Below are positions 47,439-55,733 of a stretch of DNA of 64,000 nucleotides, piece by piece. Origin of the DNA: Opitutia bacterium Tous-C4FEB. Its GTDB lineage: Bacteria > Verrucomicrobiota > Verrucomicrobiia > Opitutales > Opitutaceae. Under the pieces are notes generated by a model. It did no database searches. It was not told the origin of the DNA and was given only the letters and a program-made list of their open reading frames with translations. Where the stretch lies: the NCBI GenBank assembly GCA_002304445.1, contig NEVA01000007.1:62001-126000 (forward strand). Reading direction: 5' to 3'. Numbering within the stretch: the first letter of the stretch is position 1; every line of letters starts with the position of its first letter. Both the position numbers and the translations under genes were made by a program.

Positions 47439-48926
47439 ATGGACCCCGTGGGATATACTTGGCTCAGGCAGAAATTTGGCCTCCTCAAATCAGAGCTTGA
47501 GCACGAATCCTATTTGGGTAGCCGCGCTTCCCTCACCCATCAGAAAAACGGCCGCAAAACCGAGTCCTTTCTTCGCCAATACGCCCCAAGATCATTTGAG
47601 GATCCGCTGGAGCACGTCGAATTTGGATTAAAATACGACGGCGTGGAGTTGGCGTTCCTGCGCGAAGTGTTTGGCCGGCTCACTCCCGACCGCGTAGCCG
47701 CCTACATCCAGCAAAGCCCTACAGGGAAATACGCAAAGCAGATCGGGTTTTTCTACGAATTCCTGACTGGCGGCCAACTCCCGATCAATGGGCTGGCCGG
47801 CAACTATGTCCCCGCGCTCAACCCCGCGGACTATCTCACCGCCGCTACCATCAAGAATTCCCGCTGGCGCGTAGACCACAATCTTTTGGGCACATCCGCC
47901 TTCAGCCCGACCGTCCGTTTGACCGACGGCATCAAGGCGGGATTGGCCCGGGACTGGAAAGGCCAGATTGCGGCGGTGCTGGCGGACACGCCGCCCGCCC
48001 TCCTGTACCGGGCCTTGAGCTACCTCTATGCCAAGGAAACGCGGTCCTCCTTTCTGATCGAACGGGAGGAACCTGGACGTGCCCGCGAGGAACGCTTCAT
48101 CGCCGTCCTACAGGATGCGGGCAAGGTTCCCATCGAGCAGGCGCTCACCATCGAGCGGCTGGTCGCGCTGCAGAATTCCATCGTGGATCCGCGCTACGCC
48201 GAGAAGGCCTACCGGAAAATCCAGAACTACGTGGGCGCGACGCTGCCCGGATTGCGGGAGCAGATTCACTACATCACGGTGCCTCCGGCCCTCGTTCTTT
48301 CGCTGATGTCCGGTCTCGCCGCGACGGCCAACCGGCTGGAGTCGGTCTCCCCCGTCGTGCAGGCCGCGGTGACGGGTTTTTTGTTCGTCTTCATCCATCC
48401 TTTCGAAGACGGCAACGGCCGGCTCCACCGCTTCCTGTTCCAAGATGTGCTGGCCCGTCGCGGGGTGACGCCGAACGGTGCGGCGTTGCCTATCTCCGCG
48501 GCCATTCTGGACAATATGAATGCCTACGACGAGGCGCTGAGGGATTTCTCGGTGCGCACCATGGCCAAGTCGGTCTACACGACGAACGCGAGCGGGGCCG
48601 TCACCCTGACCAATCCCAGCGAGGTCGAACCCTTGTGGCGATTCCCCGACCTGACGCGCCAGGTCGAATACCTGATGGCCGTCATGTCACGCGCGATTGA
48701 AGCCCTGCCGCAGGAACTCGGCTACCTGCGGCGCTATGACCGGGCCCGGGCCGAAATCCGCGGCGTCGTGGATCTCCCGGACCAACGGCTCAACTCTCTA
48801 CTGCAGTGGCTCGATGCCGCCGGCGGGAAATTGTCCAAAAACAAGCGGAAGCAGTTTGCTGAACTCACCGACGAAGAGATCGCTGGCGTGGAGCGGGCGT
48901 ATGCGGATGGCTTCGCCGCGGAATAA
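47439..48926 (+). CDS. Fic-domain protein
   Basis: 495 residues. The Fic active-site motif is intact: HPFEDGNGRLHR (320-331). Fic enzymes transfer AMP or other phosphate groups to target proteins. Upstream of the catalytic core, TRSSFLIERE (201-210) corresponds to the class II inhibitory [S/T]xxxE[G/N] helix, with Arg in place of the final Gly/Asn. The C-terminal part (about 360-495) has a winged-helix-like region as in Fic/DUF4172-type proteins. It stands alone between two 119-bp direct repeats, with a decayed antitoxin fragment just downstream, so it looks acquired. Start ATG at 47439; an earlier short frame at 47413 is not coding. Confidence 0.88.
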   Translation: MDPVGYTWLRQKFGLLKSELEHESYLGSRASLTHQKNGRKTESFLRQYAPRSFEDPLEHVEFGLKYDGVELAFLREVFGRLTPDRVAAYIQQSPTGKYAKQIGFFYEFLTGGQLPINGLAGNYVPALNPADYLTAATIKNSRWRVDHNLLGTSAFSPTVRLTDGIKAGLARDWKGQIAAVLADTPPALLYRALSYLYAKETRSSFLIEREEPGRAREERFIAVLQDAGKVPIEQALTIERLVALQNSIVDPRYAEKAYRKIQNYVGATLPGLREQIHYITVPPALVLSLMSGLAATANRLESVSPVVQAAVTGFLFVFIHPFEDGNGRLHRFLFQDVLARRGVTPNGAALPISAAILDNMNAYDEALRDFSVRTMAKSVYTTNASGAVTLTNPSEVEPLWRFPDLTRQVEYLMAVMSRAIEALPQELGYLRRYDRARAEIRGVVDLPDQRLNSLLQWLDAAGGKLSKNKRKQFAELTDEEIAGVERAYADGFAAE

Positions 48927-48987
48927 GGCGGTGAGCCGGCCCCATCTTTTTTGACCCTATCTTGCTGAATTTCCTCTGCCTTTTCAG

Positions 48988-49035
48988 GCCGGATTCGACC
49001 GGCGCCTGAACCGAGTGGTCGCGGATAATCCATAA
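48988..49035 (+). pseudogene. Remnant of a RelB-type antitoxin C-terminus
   Basis: Sixteen codons read AGFDRRLNRVVADNP and stop. The antitoxin at 44866-45162 has AGFDRRLNRVVAAEK, and 19 consecutive bases (ctgaaccgagtggtcgcgg) are identical between the two. No start or RHH domain is left. The fragment abuts the second 119-bp repeat. Confidence 0.55.
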
Positions 49036-49152
49036 AACGGTCGTTGAACCACGGATGGACCCGGATCCCAAACCAGTGGGCGCTGGCGATTGATTCGAAA
49101 TTGTAGGGCCTCACCTTGCGTGAGGCCGTCCCGTCTGTAGCGCCCGACACCC
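49034..49152 (+). repeat. Long direct repeat, copy 2 (right of the Fic gene)
   Basis: Matches 46703-46822. Together the copies delimit a 2.2-kb segment containing the Fic gene, as if the segment had been inserted or could be lost by recombination. Confidence 0.65.
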
Positions 49153-49181
49153 TGTGCGGCCCGACACTCAGGATACCGTGA

Positions 49182-49260
49182 GTAGGAGCTCGCTTGCGGG
49201 CGATTCGAGGCTGTGACGTTCACCCCACCCTCGTCATATCGCCCGCAAGCGGGCTCCTAC
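49182..49260 (+). repeat. REP-like palindromic pair (inverted pair)
   Basis: Copies at 49182-49206 (gtaggagctcgcttgcgggc) and 49235-49260 (catatcgcccgcaagcgggc) face each other, in the same arrangement as the pair at 3009-3110. Confidence 0.7.
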
Positions 49261-49506
49261 CCCGGAGGCCGGACCCCATTTTGATCCGGCTTAATTCGTG
49301 TCCATTCGCGGTTAAACTGCCGGGGGTACCCGCGATCGCAGGCACAAGCTCAGGCCGTGGTCAGCCCGCGCGTGATCGCCGTCGCCCCAGCGGGGAAAGC
49401 GTAGGGCACACCCTCGCGCGTTTCCCCCAAAAAGAGATTGCGCGCGCTCGGGTGAGAACGAATTCTCGCGCGATAAACATATGGCACGGGTGATGTTGAT
49501 TTCCGC
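49261..49506. other. Intergenic region before the HDOD gene
   Basis: Contains a fragment of the 'cgtgtccattcgcggttaaa' repeat (about 49291-49317) and otherwise no recognisable feature. A possible minus-strand frame here is not supported. Confidence 0.5.
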
Positions 49507-50433
49507 TTGAGTACCCCACCCCCAATTTCGGCGGGTGCGACCAAACCCGTGCTGAGCGAGATCGAGCTGCGGCAACGCATCGAAGCCTGCCCTAAGCTAG
49601 CGTCTTTGCGCAGCATCCACGGCGCCCTCGCCGACCTCCTCCGCAACCACCACTCACAAGCCGGCCAATTCGCAGAGATCATCGCGCGCGACCCTTCCCT
49701 CACCGCCCGGCTACTGCGCATGGTCAACAGCGTATACTTCGGCCTCGGCACCCAAGTCGGTACCATCGAAGACGCCGTCCTCTACCTCGGCCTCCGCCAA
49801 ATCCGCTCGCTCGCCCTGGCCACGCCTGTCCTCGAAGACATGAGCGCCATGGGCGCAAGCGGCCCCCAAATATCTTGGCGCGATTTCTGGTTGCATACGC
49901 TCGCCTGCGCCTTCGCCACCCGCGACCTCCTCAACCAGTCCGAAGTCGCCGTCGACGACGATACCGACTACATCACAGGCCTGCTCCAAAACGTGGGTAA
50001 AGTCGTCATGGCCAAAGTATTTCCCGCCGAATTCACCCAACTCACTCTGACAGCTTACGAAAACGAAGCCCAAGTCCTCGCCGCCGAGCGCGCCCTGCTC
50101 GGCTGGGACCACGCGGCGATCGGCGCGCACTATCTCGAGAACCACAAGATTCCCGCGGAGATCGTCGAAGCCGTCCGCTTCCATCACGATCCGCTCCACG
50201 CCCCTGCGCGTAAACACCTCGCCGCCGCCACCCATCTCGCCGACGGCTACGCGCGCCTCGCCGGCCTCACGGGCGGAGTCGAAGCTCGGCCCGCCCCCAC
50301 GGAAGATGAGCTCATCGCCGACCCGTGCGCCGCCCTGATCTGGGGTGCCGAGCCGGCCGCCCGTGCCGCGCAGATGCGCCCGCTCACCGACAGCATGCGT
50401 CGCCTCCCTGAGTTGGTTAACGCCCTGCTCTGA
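49507..50433 (+). CDS. HDOD-domain signalling protein
   Basis: 308 residues. The HDOD domain covers most of the protein: IARDPSLTARLLRMVNSVYF, TIEDAVLYLGLRQIRSLALA, TGLLQNVGKVVMAKVFPAEF and WDHAAIGAHYLENHKIPAEI, VEAVRFHHDP. The metal-binding HD pair is degenerate (LLQN), normal for HDOD, so no nuclease or phosphodiesterase activity is expected. HDOD proteins often regulate motility and c-di-GMP networks. The start appears to be a TTG at 49507, as no ATG occurs in frame before the domain. It precedes a PAS protein by 17 bp. A second HDOD protein is at 60771-61682. Confidence 0.82.
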   Translation: MSTPPPISAGATKPVLSEIELRQRIEACPKLASLRSIHGALADLLRNHHSQAGQFAEIIARDPSLTARLLRMVNSVYFGLGTQVGTIEDAVLYLGLRQIRSLALATPVLEDMSAMGASGPQISWRDFWLHTLACAFATRDLLNQSEVAVDDDTDYITGLLQNVGKVVMAKVFPAEFTQLTLTAYENEAQVLAAERALLGWDHAAIGAHYLENHKIPAEIVEAVRFHHDPLHAPARKHLAAATHLADGYARLAGLTGGVEARPAPTEDELIADPCAALIWGAEPAARAAQMRPLTDSMRRLPELVNALL

Positions 50434-50450
50434 TCCGCCCCGAACCGCTG

Positions 50451-51854
50451 ATGAAGCCGATCCACGCCGCCCTCTCCTCGCCCGATATCGCGCCTTGGCA
50501 CGGGAGCAACGAACTCGCGCTCATCGTCAGCGACGCCGGCGCAGTCCTCGCGGCCAACCTCGCCTTCGCCCGCAAAGTAGGGCTCAGCCCGGAGGCGTGC
50601 CTCGGCCGCGCCGCCGCCAGTTGGTGTCCGCCGGAAGAACAGACCGCCTTCACCGCCCGCCTCGCGGCACTCGCCGCCAAGCCCAAGGCCGGCGCCTTCG
50701 ACCAACGCTGGCAATCGGTCCAAGGCTGGCGCTGGATCGATTGGGAGACCACGCGCGTGACCGGCGGCCTCCGCCTCATCGGCCGCGACGTTTCCCGCCA
50801 CCGCCTAGCCGAGGGTCACCTCGCCAAACTATCCCAAGCCGTCGAGCAAGCGCCCGTCGGCATTTTGCTCACCTCGCCCACCGGCCACGTGCAATACATG
50901 AACGCGGCCTACAGCGACTACTCCGGCTTCACCCTCGAGGACGCCCTCGAAGCCGACCTACCCATTTTGAGCGAAGGTCACCCAAGCGACGCCTCCTACC
51001 GCCAATTTTGCGCCACCGTCGCCTCCGGCTCCGTGTGGCAAGGCACGCTCCACTGCCCGACCAAGGACGGCCGCCTGATCTGGGAACGCGTGATGGTCTC
51101 GCCAGCCATGGACGCCCAAGGCGGCGTGAGCCACCTGCTCTGCATCCGGGAAAATCTCACCGCGCAACGCGAGCTCGAGGAAAAACTCGCGCGCGCCGAG
51201 CGCCGCCTCGATGACGAGCTCACGAACGCGCCTGGCGACAGCCTCGGCGAGGAAGCGTTGCTCACGTTGCAGGGCGCCGCCGCTTGGTCGAGCGAAGCCG
51301 CCAGCCTCAAAAAAGGCGCCAAAGCTACGCTCGCCCGAATCGCGCGTATCACCGGCGACATCGCCCAGCGCCTGCAAGCCCGGGAACCGCGCGCCGCCAG
51401 TGACGGTGCGGCCGTGTCGCTCACAAGTTTGGTCGATGCTTGCGCCCGCTCGCTGCGCCCCGCCCTGCCCGCCGGCCGGAGCATCGCGGTAAAAAACATA
51501 GGTTCGGTGCCCCGCGTGGCCGGTGAAACCTGGCCGTGGATCCACGCGTTGAGCCTGGCCACCAAACATTTTTTCTCAGGCGCGGAATCGACCGTCGCGG
51601 TCACGCTGACGACGCGGCACGTCAAAGGCCGCACAACGAGCGCCGCGCGCGCCGGCGTGGTCCAATTGGAAATCAAACGACGAGCGGGCCGGGGCCGCCG
51701 CGTGCTGGATGGGCCGGATGAATCGCTGTTTCGTGATTCCGATCTAGCCTTCATCGCCGGCGTCGTGACGCAGGCCGGTGGTCGGGTCGTCTCCGGATTT
51801 GAAAAGCCTTGGATCGACGATTTACGAATCGAGTTACCCGCCGTAACCGAGTGA
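50451..51854 (+). CDS. PAS-domain protein with degenerate kinase-like C-terminus
   Basis: 467 residues. Two PAS domains are visible: about 15-120 (ELALIVSDAGAVLAANLAFA) and about 128-245 (APVGILLTSPTGHVQYMNAA, then SVWQGTLHCPTKDGRLIWER and SHLLCIRENLTAQRELEEKL). A coiled coil and a C-terminal region follow that keeps the size and some strands of a histidine kinase (e.g. DDLRIELPAV end, VVQLEIKRRAG), but I see no H box, no N box with the conserved Asn and no DxGxG. It follows the HDOD gene by 17 bp. Likely a sensory adaptor or inactive kinase; a strongly divergent active kinase is not excluded. Confidence 0.7.
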   Translation: MKPIHAALSSPDIAPWHGSNELALIVSDAGAVLAANLAFARKVGLSPEACLGRAAASWCPPEEQTAFTARLAALAAKPKAGAFDQRWQSVQGWRWIDWETTRVTGGLRLIGRDVSRHRLAEGHLAKLSQAVEQAPVGILLTSPTGHVQYMNAAYSDYSGFTLEDALEADLPILSEGHPSDASYRQFCATVASGSVWQGTLHCPTKDGRLIWERVMVSPAMDAQGGVSHLLCIRENLTAQRELEEKLARAERRLDDELTNAPGDSLGEEALLTLQGAAAWSSEAASLKKGAKATLARIARITGDIAQRLQAREPRAASDGAAVSLTSLVDACARSLRPALPAGRSIAVKNIGSVPRVAGETWPWIHALSLATKHFFSGAESTVAVTLTTRHVKGRTTSAARAGVVQLEIKRRAGRGRRVLDGPDESLFRDSDLAFIAGVVTQAGGRVVSGFEKPWIDDLRIELPAVTE

Positions 51855-51859
51855 GCGTG

Positions 51860-51912
51860 GATAATCCGTGTCCATCCGGGTCCATCCGTGGTTAAAAAAC
51901 TACGAGGGTTGG
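51860..51912 (-). repeat. Dispersed 'ccctcgtagttttttaacc' type repeat, copy 4 (inverted)
   Basis: Reads ataatccgtgtccatccggg, tccatccgtggttaaaaaac, tacgagggttgga. The same order of parts as in copy 1 when reverse-complemented. Confidence 0.6.
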
Positions 51913-51948
51913 ACCGAGATGGACTGCGGCGGCGTGGAAGCTTCTGAG

Positions 51949-52103
51949 GTAGGAGCCCGCTTGCGGGCGATAGGATGCGAGCGAACAGCGCAGCCTCACA
52001 TCGCCCGCGAGCGCAGCCTCACATCGCCCGCAAGCGGGTCTCCTACGCACGGCAACCTGAGCCTCACATCGCCCGCGAGCGGGCTCCTACGCACGGCAAC
52101 CTG
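51949..52103 (+). repeat. Cluster of four REP-like elements before csrA end
   Basis: Palindromic cores at 51949-51971 (inverted), 51999-52013 (half copy), 52022-52045 and 52067-52090. The last two are followed by the same gcacggcaacctgag. The cluster lies immediately past the csrA stop on the csrA-downstream side, and could form hairpins stabilising the 3' end of the flagellar operon mRNA. Confidence 0.65.
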
Positions 52104-52120
52104 AGGCTTTGCTATTGGTA

Positions 52121-52393
52121 TCAGTTGCTGCCGGGGACCGACGAAGGGGCCGCCGGTTTGGGCGCCAACATCGGCATCGCCAATTTGGGCAGCGTGAACT
52201 TCGGAGCGACGGCCATGCCGGCGCCACGGTTGCTCCGGGCGAGATCGGTCAAGACCTCTTTCCGTACGATCGAAATTTCGCGCGGTGCGGCGATCCCGAG
52301 TTTCACCAGATCGCCTTCGATCCGAGAGATGAAAATCTCGATGTTGCCACCGATCACGATGCATTCGTTAACCCTACGAGATAGAACCAACAT
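52121..52393 (-). CDS. csrA: Translational regulator CsrA with C-terminal extension
   Basis: 90 residues; the canonical core is about 55-60. The N-terminus ([20 protein letters not shown]) and R44 ([13 protein letters not shown]) carry the RNA-binding residues. The tail (56-90) is Pro/Ala-rich ([18 protein letters not shown]). In bacteria where FliW controls CsrA, a C-terminal CsrA extension contacts FliW, and this tail fits that pattern. CsrA represses translation by binding GGA in mRNA leaders. The three flagellin leaders here each have two such motifs. It starts 4 bp after fliW. Confidence 0.95.
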   Translation of the reverse strand: MLVLSRRVNECIVIGGNIEIFISRIEGDLVKLGIAAPREISIVRKEVLTDLARSNRGAGMAVAPKFTLPKLAMPMLAPKPAAPSSVPGSN

Positions 52394-52397
52394 GGTA

Positions 52398-52856
52398 TTA
52401 TGCCTCCCCCAAGATGTATGGGGCGCGGTAGCCCATGTAGTTGGAAATCACGACCTGCTTCGCTTGCAGGGTGCGGCGGTTGACCACGATCGGGCCGGTG
52501 AGGTTCACGCTCGCGCTGGCCGGGACGGTGTCGCGCAGGGTGACGATGTTGAGCACGAAAGCATCGCCGGAGGCGCTGATTTCGAGTTCGTCGGCGTCTT
52601 GGTCAAACAACTCGGGGTTGTAGTTTTTAACAAAGCCGTTGGGCTCGATCACCAGGAAGTTGATCGGTTCGGCGAGGCCTTCGAAGCTGAGCCACATAAA
52701 GGGCTCCTGATCGGGCAATTTTTGCAGGGTAGCAACCTTCGCGTCCGGCAAACCCACGAGCCCCTGGGGGAACTCGAGTTTGAGCGGCAGCTCCAGTTGA
52801 CCGGTGTCCACCGTGTAACTCACGGCGCCATACGTCTGTTCGGTTTGCATTAACAT
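52398..52856 (-). CDS. fliW: Flagellar assembly factor FliW
   Basis: 152 residues, normal FliW size. The pattern [20 protein letters not shown] near the N-terminus, [20 protein letters not shown] and [20 protein letters not shown] in the middle and [19 protein letters not shown] at the end are family hallmarks. FliW binds flagellin or CsrA alternatively and sequesters CsrA when free flagellin is low in the cytoplasm, or releases it when flagellin accumulates. It is followed by csrA and preceded by flgL, the order found in many FliW-bearing bacteria. Confidence 0.95.
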   Translation of the reverse strand: MLMQTEQTYGAVSYTVDTGQLELPLKLEFPQGLVGLPDAKVATLQKLPDQEPFMWLSFEGLAEPINFLVIEPNGFVKNYNPELFDQDADELEISASGDAFVLNIVTLRDTVPASASVNLTGPIVVNRRTLQAKQVVISNYMGYRAPYILGEA

Positions 52857-52887
52857 AAAATTAAAAGGTCAGATTTGGGAGGGTGGG

Positions 52888-53787
52888 TTATTTGAGGTAA
52901 TCGAGAAGCGAGAGCTTGAAGAGATTGGCCGTGGAGCTGAGCGCGGCTTGGTAAGAGGTTTGGGTCTCGGTGAGGCGAATCATCGAGGTGGCCATATCGG
53001 CATCGGTATCGCCGGAGATGAGGCGCTGCAGATCGCTGGCGCGGCTGGTGAGTTGAGCTTGGTTGGACTCGATGCGCGTCTGGACCGCGGCGACGGTGCC
53101 GATGGCGTTGATGAAGGTGTCTTCGTTGTCGGCCATCGTGGAATTCATGGCCACGACCGTGGTGTTGTCACCGGTGGCCAAGGCGTCGCGCAAGGTGACG
53201 ACGTTGTTCAGAAAGGCGGCGATTTCCGGGTTGGTTGTCGCGGCGCCCGGCGAGGGTGAGACGGCGCGGCCATCGCCCATGGGCACGGTGGCATCTTGAT
53301 CGTTGCCCACGTAGGCGACCGTGGTGATCGCGCCGGCGGTGTCACGCGTCGCCGTGTACGGCTGCGTATCAACGGCGGTCCCGGCAAAAATGTAGTCGGC
53401 GCCAAAGCGTGAGTTGGCGACGTTGGTGGCCTGCTCGAGCAGTTGCGAAACCTCCGCACCATAGGCAGCCATGCTTTGCGGACCGGCGCCGGCGGAGAGC
53501 GAGGTCAACTCGCTGATGCGGCTCGCGATTTTCTGCAGCTGCGTGAGCGCGGTGAGCGAGGACTCGGAACGCGATTTGGCCATCGACGCGGCGGACTGAT
53601 AATTGCCCACGCGCTCCGCTTCCATCTGGCGGTTGAGCACGCGACTGGTCGCGGCGGGGTCATCGCTGGGCTTGAGCAAGCGGCGACCGGTGGCGATGGT
53701 TTGATGCAGACGCGCCTGCTCTTCACTGAGTCGACGAAGATCGTTAATCGCCGTAGTGGTAACAAAATTAGTGGAAACGCGGAGCAT
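52888..53787 (-). CDS. flgL: Hook-filament junction protein FlgL
   Basis: 299 residues. FlgL joins hook and filament with FlgK. The N-terminal D0-like helix (MLRVSTNFVTTTAINDLRRL, then HQTIATGRRLLKPSDDPAAT) and the C-terminal helix (SMIRLTETQTSYQAALSSTA, then NLFKLSLLDYLK) are typical of the flagellin superfamily, with FlgL-type MAAYGAEVSQLLEQATNVAN in between. It lies 14 bp after the flgK stop and is followed by fliW, the conserved order. Complete. Confidence 0.94.
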   Translation of the reverse strand: MLRVSTNFVTTTAINDLRRLSEEQARLHQTIATGRRLLKPSDDPAATSRVLNRQMEAERVGNYQSAASMAKSRSESSLTALTQLQKIASRISELTSLSAGAGPQSMAAYGAEVSQLLEQATNVANSRFGADYIFAGTAVDTQPYTATRDTAGAITTVAYVGNDQDATVPMGDGRAVSPSPGAATTNPEIAAFLNNVVTLRDALATGDNTTVVAMNSTMADNEDTFINAIGTVAAVQTRIESNQAQLTSRASDLQRLISGDTDADMATSMIRLTETQTSYQAALSSTANLFKLSLLDYLK

Positions 53788-53801
53788 AGTGAAATGTTAG
53801 A

Positions 53802-55226
53802 TCAGTTCCGACCCATGCTGTTCACGACGATGTCGAGCATTTGATCGATGACGGAGATCACGCGGGCCGAGGCTTGGTACGCGCGTTGAAACTTCATCAG
53901 CTCGGCCGCTTCTTCATCGAGCGAGACCCCGCTCATGCTTTCGCGCTGGCCGCGAACGGCGCTGAGCACGCCGGTCTGGTTTTCGTGCTGCATCCGCGAC
54001 TGCGACAGGCTGTAGCTAAAAAGCGAAATCGCGGCGGAGTAGCTCTCACCCATGGTGCCATCGATGGCATCCCCGGTGGTCGACGAGAATGACTGAATAT
54101 CGAGTTCTGAAATTGCTTGGGCGACAGATCCATCGCCGGCCGCGCCGCCGGCGACGGTGGCCCGGACGTTAAGGCCGGACAAACCACTGGCGAGTTGAAT
54201 GGAGCCGGCGTCGGTACCCGCAGGATCGAAAAAGTTCTGCCCTGCGCCGCCGGGATTATAGACCGCGTTGACGGAGGTGACCATCTGCTGGGCCAACAGA
54301 TCGAGGCTATCACGCAACGTCTGCAGAGCGCCATCGCGCGCGGTGAGGTGGCCCTTAATCGAACCACCGGTGAGCGCCAGCGCGGTATCGCTCGAGGCGA
54401 TCGAAACCGTTGCGCGCTCGGGCCGGAAAGCGAGCGTCTCAAGCGTAGTGCCGGCGGAAAGAATGACCGTATCCACGCCGGCAGCCGACGTGGCCGTGAT
54501 CTGAATCTGGTTCGGCGCATCGGGCAACGTGGTGGTCTTGAAATTCATGACCTGCGCCAAATCTTCGACGCGGGCCTGACGCTGATCGCGCAACGTGAGC
54601 GCCTTGGTGCCCGTGTCGCTTTCTTGCGAGGCGATCATCAGGTTCAAGTCTCTGATCGTCGTGAGCAACAAGTTGGCCTTGTCCACATCGTTGCTCACTT
54701 GATCCGAAAGATCGGACTGCACTTCCGCGAGACGATCGTTGGAAAACTGAAAACGCTCCGTCATCGTCTTCGCCGTCTGGACAAACATCTGCTTCTGCGT
54801 GGAATTGGTCGGATCGGCGGAAAGTTGCCGCGCCGCGCCGAAAAATCCGGCCATCGCGTTGGTCAAACTGTTGCCGCCCGTCGTCGAAGCGAGACTGGGA
54901 TCGCTCACGTTGGAGATTGTCTCGCCCATGGCCGCCTCACCGCGTTCGTAGGCGGCGGACTCGGCTTCGAGGGCGGCGGCGCTGGACTTCTCGCGCACGA
55001 CCTGGCGGTCCAAAAGAGCGTCGCGCACCTGCTGGACCTCGATGACATCGACGCCCACGGAGGCGCCGCCGGTGGGGGAAACGTCCCCGAAAATCACGCG
55101 TTGGCGGGCATACGTGGGATTGTTCACGTTGGCCATATTACGACCCACGGTTTCAATCGCGCGCGACTGCGACCGCAGGGAGGAAAGCCCCATGCGCAGA
55201 ACATCGTAGAGTCCGTTTTCGGCCAT
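53802..55226 (-). CDS. flgK: Hook-associated protein FlgK
   Basis: 474 residues. The N-terminal rod/hook motif (DVLRMGLSSLRSQSRAIETV, GRNMANVNNPTYARQRVIFG) and the C-terminal helix (VSLDEEAAELMKFQRAYQAS, ARVISVIDQMLDIVVNSMGR) are diagnostic. FlgK forms the first junction zone after the hook. The gene is 12 bp after the flgN-like gene and 14 bp before flgL, as expected for a chaperone-client order. The protein is at the short end for FlgK, with a modest central domain. Confidence 0.94.
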   Translation of the reverse strand: MAENGLYDVLRMGLSSLRSQSRAIETVGRNMANVNNPTYARQRVIFGDVSPTGGASVGVDVIEVQQVRDALLDRQVVREKSSAAALEAESAAYERGEAAMGETISNVSDPSLASTTGGNSLTNAMAGFFGAARQLSADPTNSTQKQMFVQTAKTMTERFQFSNDRLAEVQSDLSDQVSNDVDKANLLLTTIRDLNLMIASQESDTGTKALTLRDQRQARVEDLAQVMNFKTTTLPDAPNQIQITATSAAGVDTVILSAGTTLETLAFRPERATVSIASSDTALALTGGSIKGHLTARDGALQTLRDSLDLLAQQMVTSVNAVYNPGGAGQNFFDPAGTDAGSIQLASGLSGLNVRATVAGGAAGDGSVAQAISELDIQSFSSTTGDAIDGTMGESYSAAISLFSYSLSQSRMQHENQTGVLSAVRGQRESMSGVSLDEEAAELMKFQRAYQASARVISVIDQMLDIVVNSMGRN

Positions 55227-55238
55227 GATCGTGAAAGT

Positions 55239-55733
55239 TTAACCTACCTGCTGCAGCGAAGGCACCGAGACGGCCTCGTCGGCCAACCGGCCTGAAGGAG
55301 CGTACGTCGCGCCCGCGGAACCGGGCATGGTGCTACCGACGAGTTCGCGGTGGAGCTCTAACATTTTTTCCATGAAGGCATGATTCTGACGCGCGCGCCG
55401 GCGTACGCGGTGGATGAGGTGGTTGATCTCATCAATAAAGGCTTCGAGCATCGGACGCTCATCAGCCGGGAAAAACGGCAGGAGCTGGCGCAGTGTGCTA
55501 CCACCGGGCTGCGCGTGCGAACGGGCGAAGGCCACGAGCCACGTCTCGCGGGCTTCGCGGTACTGGCCGGCTTCGAGGACTTGTTGGTCGATGATGGCCG
55601 CGGTGCGTAACACCTTGTCCACGTCGCGCCGCCAGAGGTGGCCTTGCTGCTCGTCGAAAAGCGCGAGCAAGCTGCCATAGCCAGACATTTCCTGGCGGAG
55701 TAAACTTACAATTTCGGATGATTCCATGATCAT
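55239..55733 (-). CDS. flgN: FlgN-family export chaperone candidate
   Basis: 164 residues, all-helical, with LLRQEMSGYGSLLALFDEQQ at the N-terminus (a FlgN-like 'll..e...l..Ll..l..e...l' pattern) and a repeat of Arg-rich helices. FlgN binds the C-termini of FlgK and FlgL and keeps them export-competent. The gene directly precedes flgK, the standard position. It overlaps the flgJ stop end by 4 bp (ATGA). Name based on position and pattern; FlgN sequences diverge strongly. Confidence 0.78.
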   Translation of the reverse strand: MIMESSEIVSLLRQEMSGYGSLLALFDEQQGHLWRRDVDKVLRTAAIIDQQVLEAGQYREARETWLVAFARSHAQPGGSTLRQLLPFFPADERPMLEAFIDEINHLIHRVRRRARQNHAFMEKMLELHRELVGSTMPGSAGATYAPSGRLADEAVSVPSLQQVG

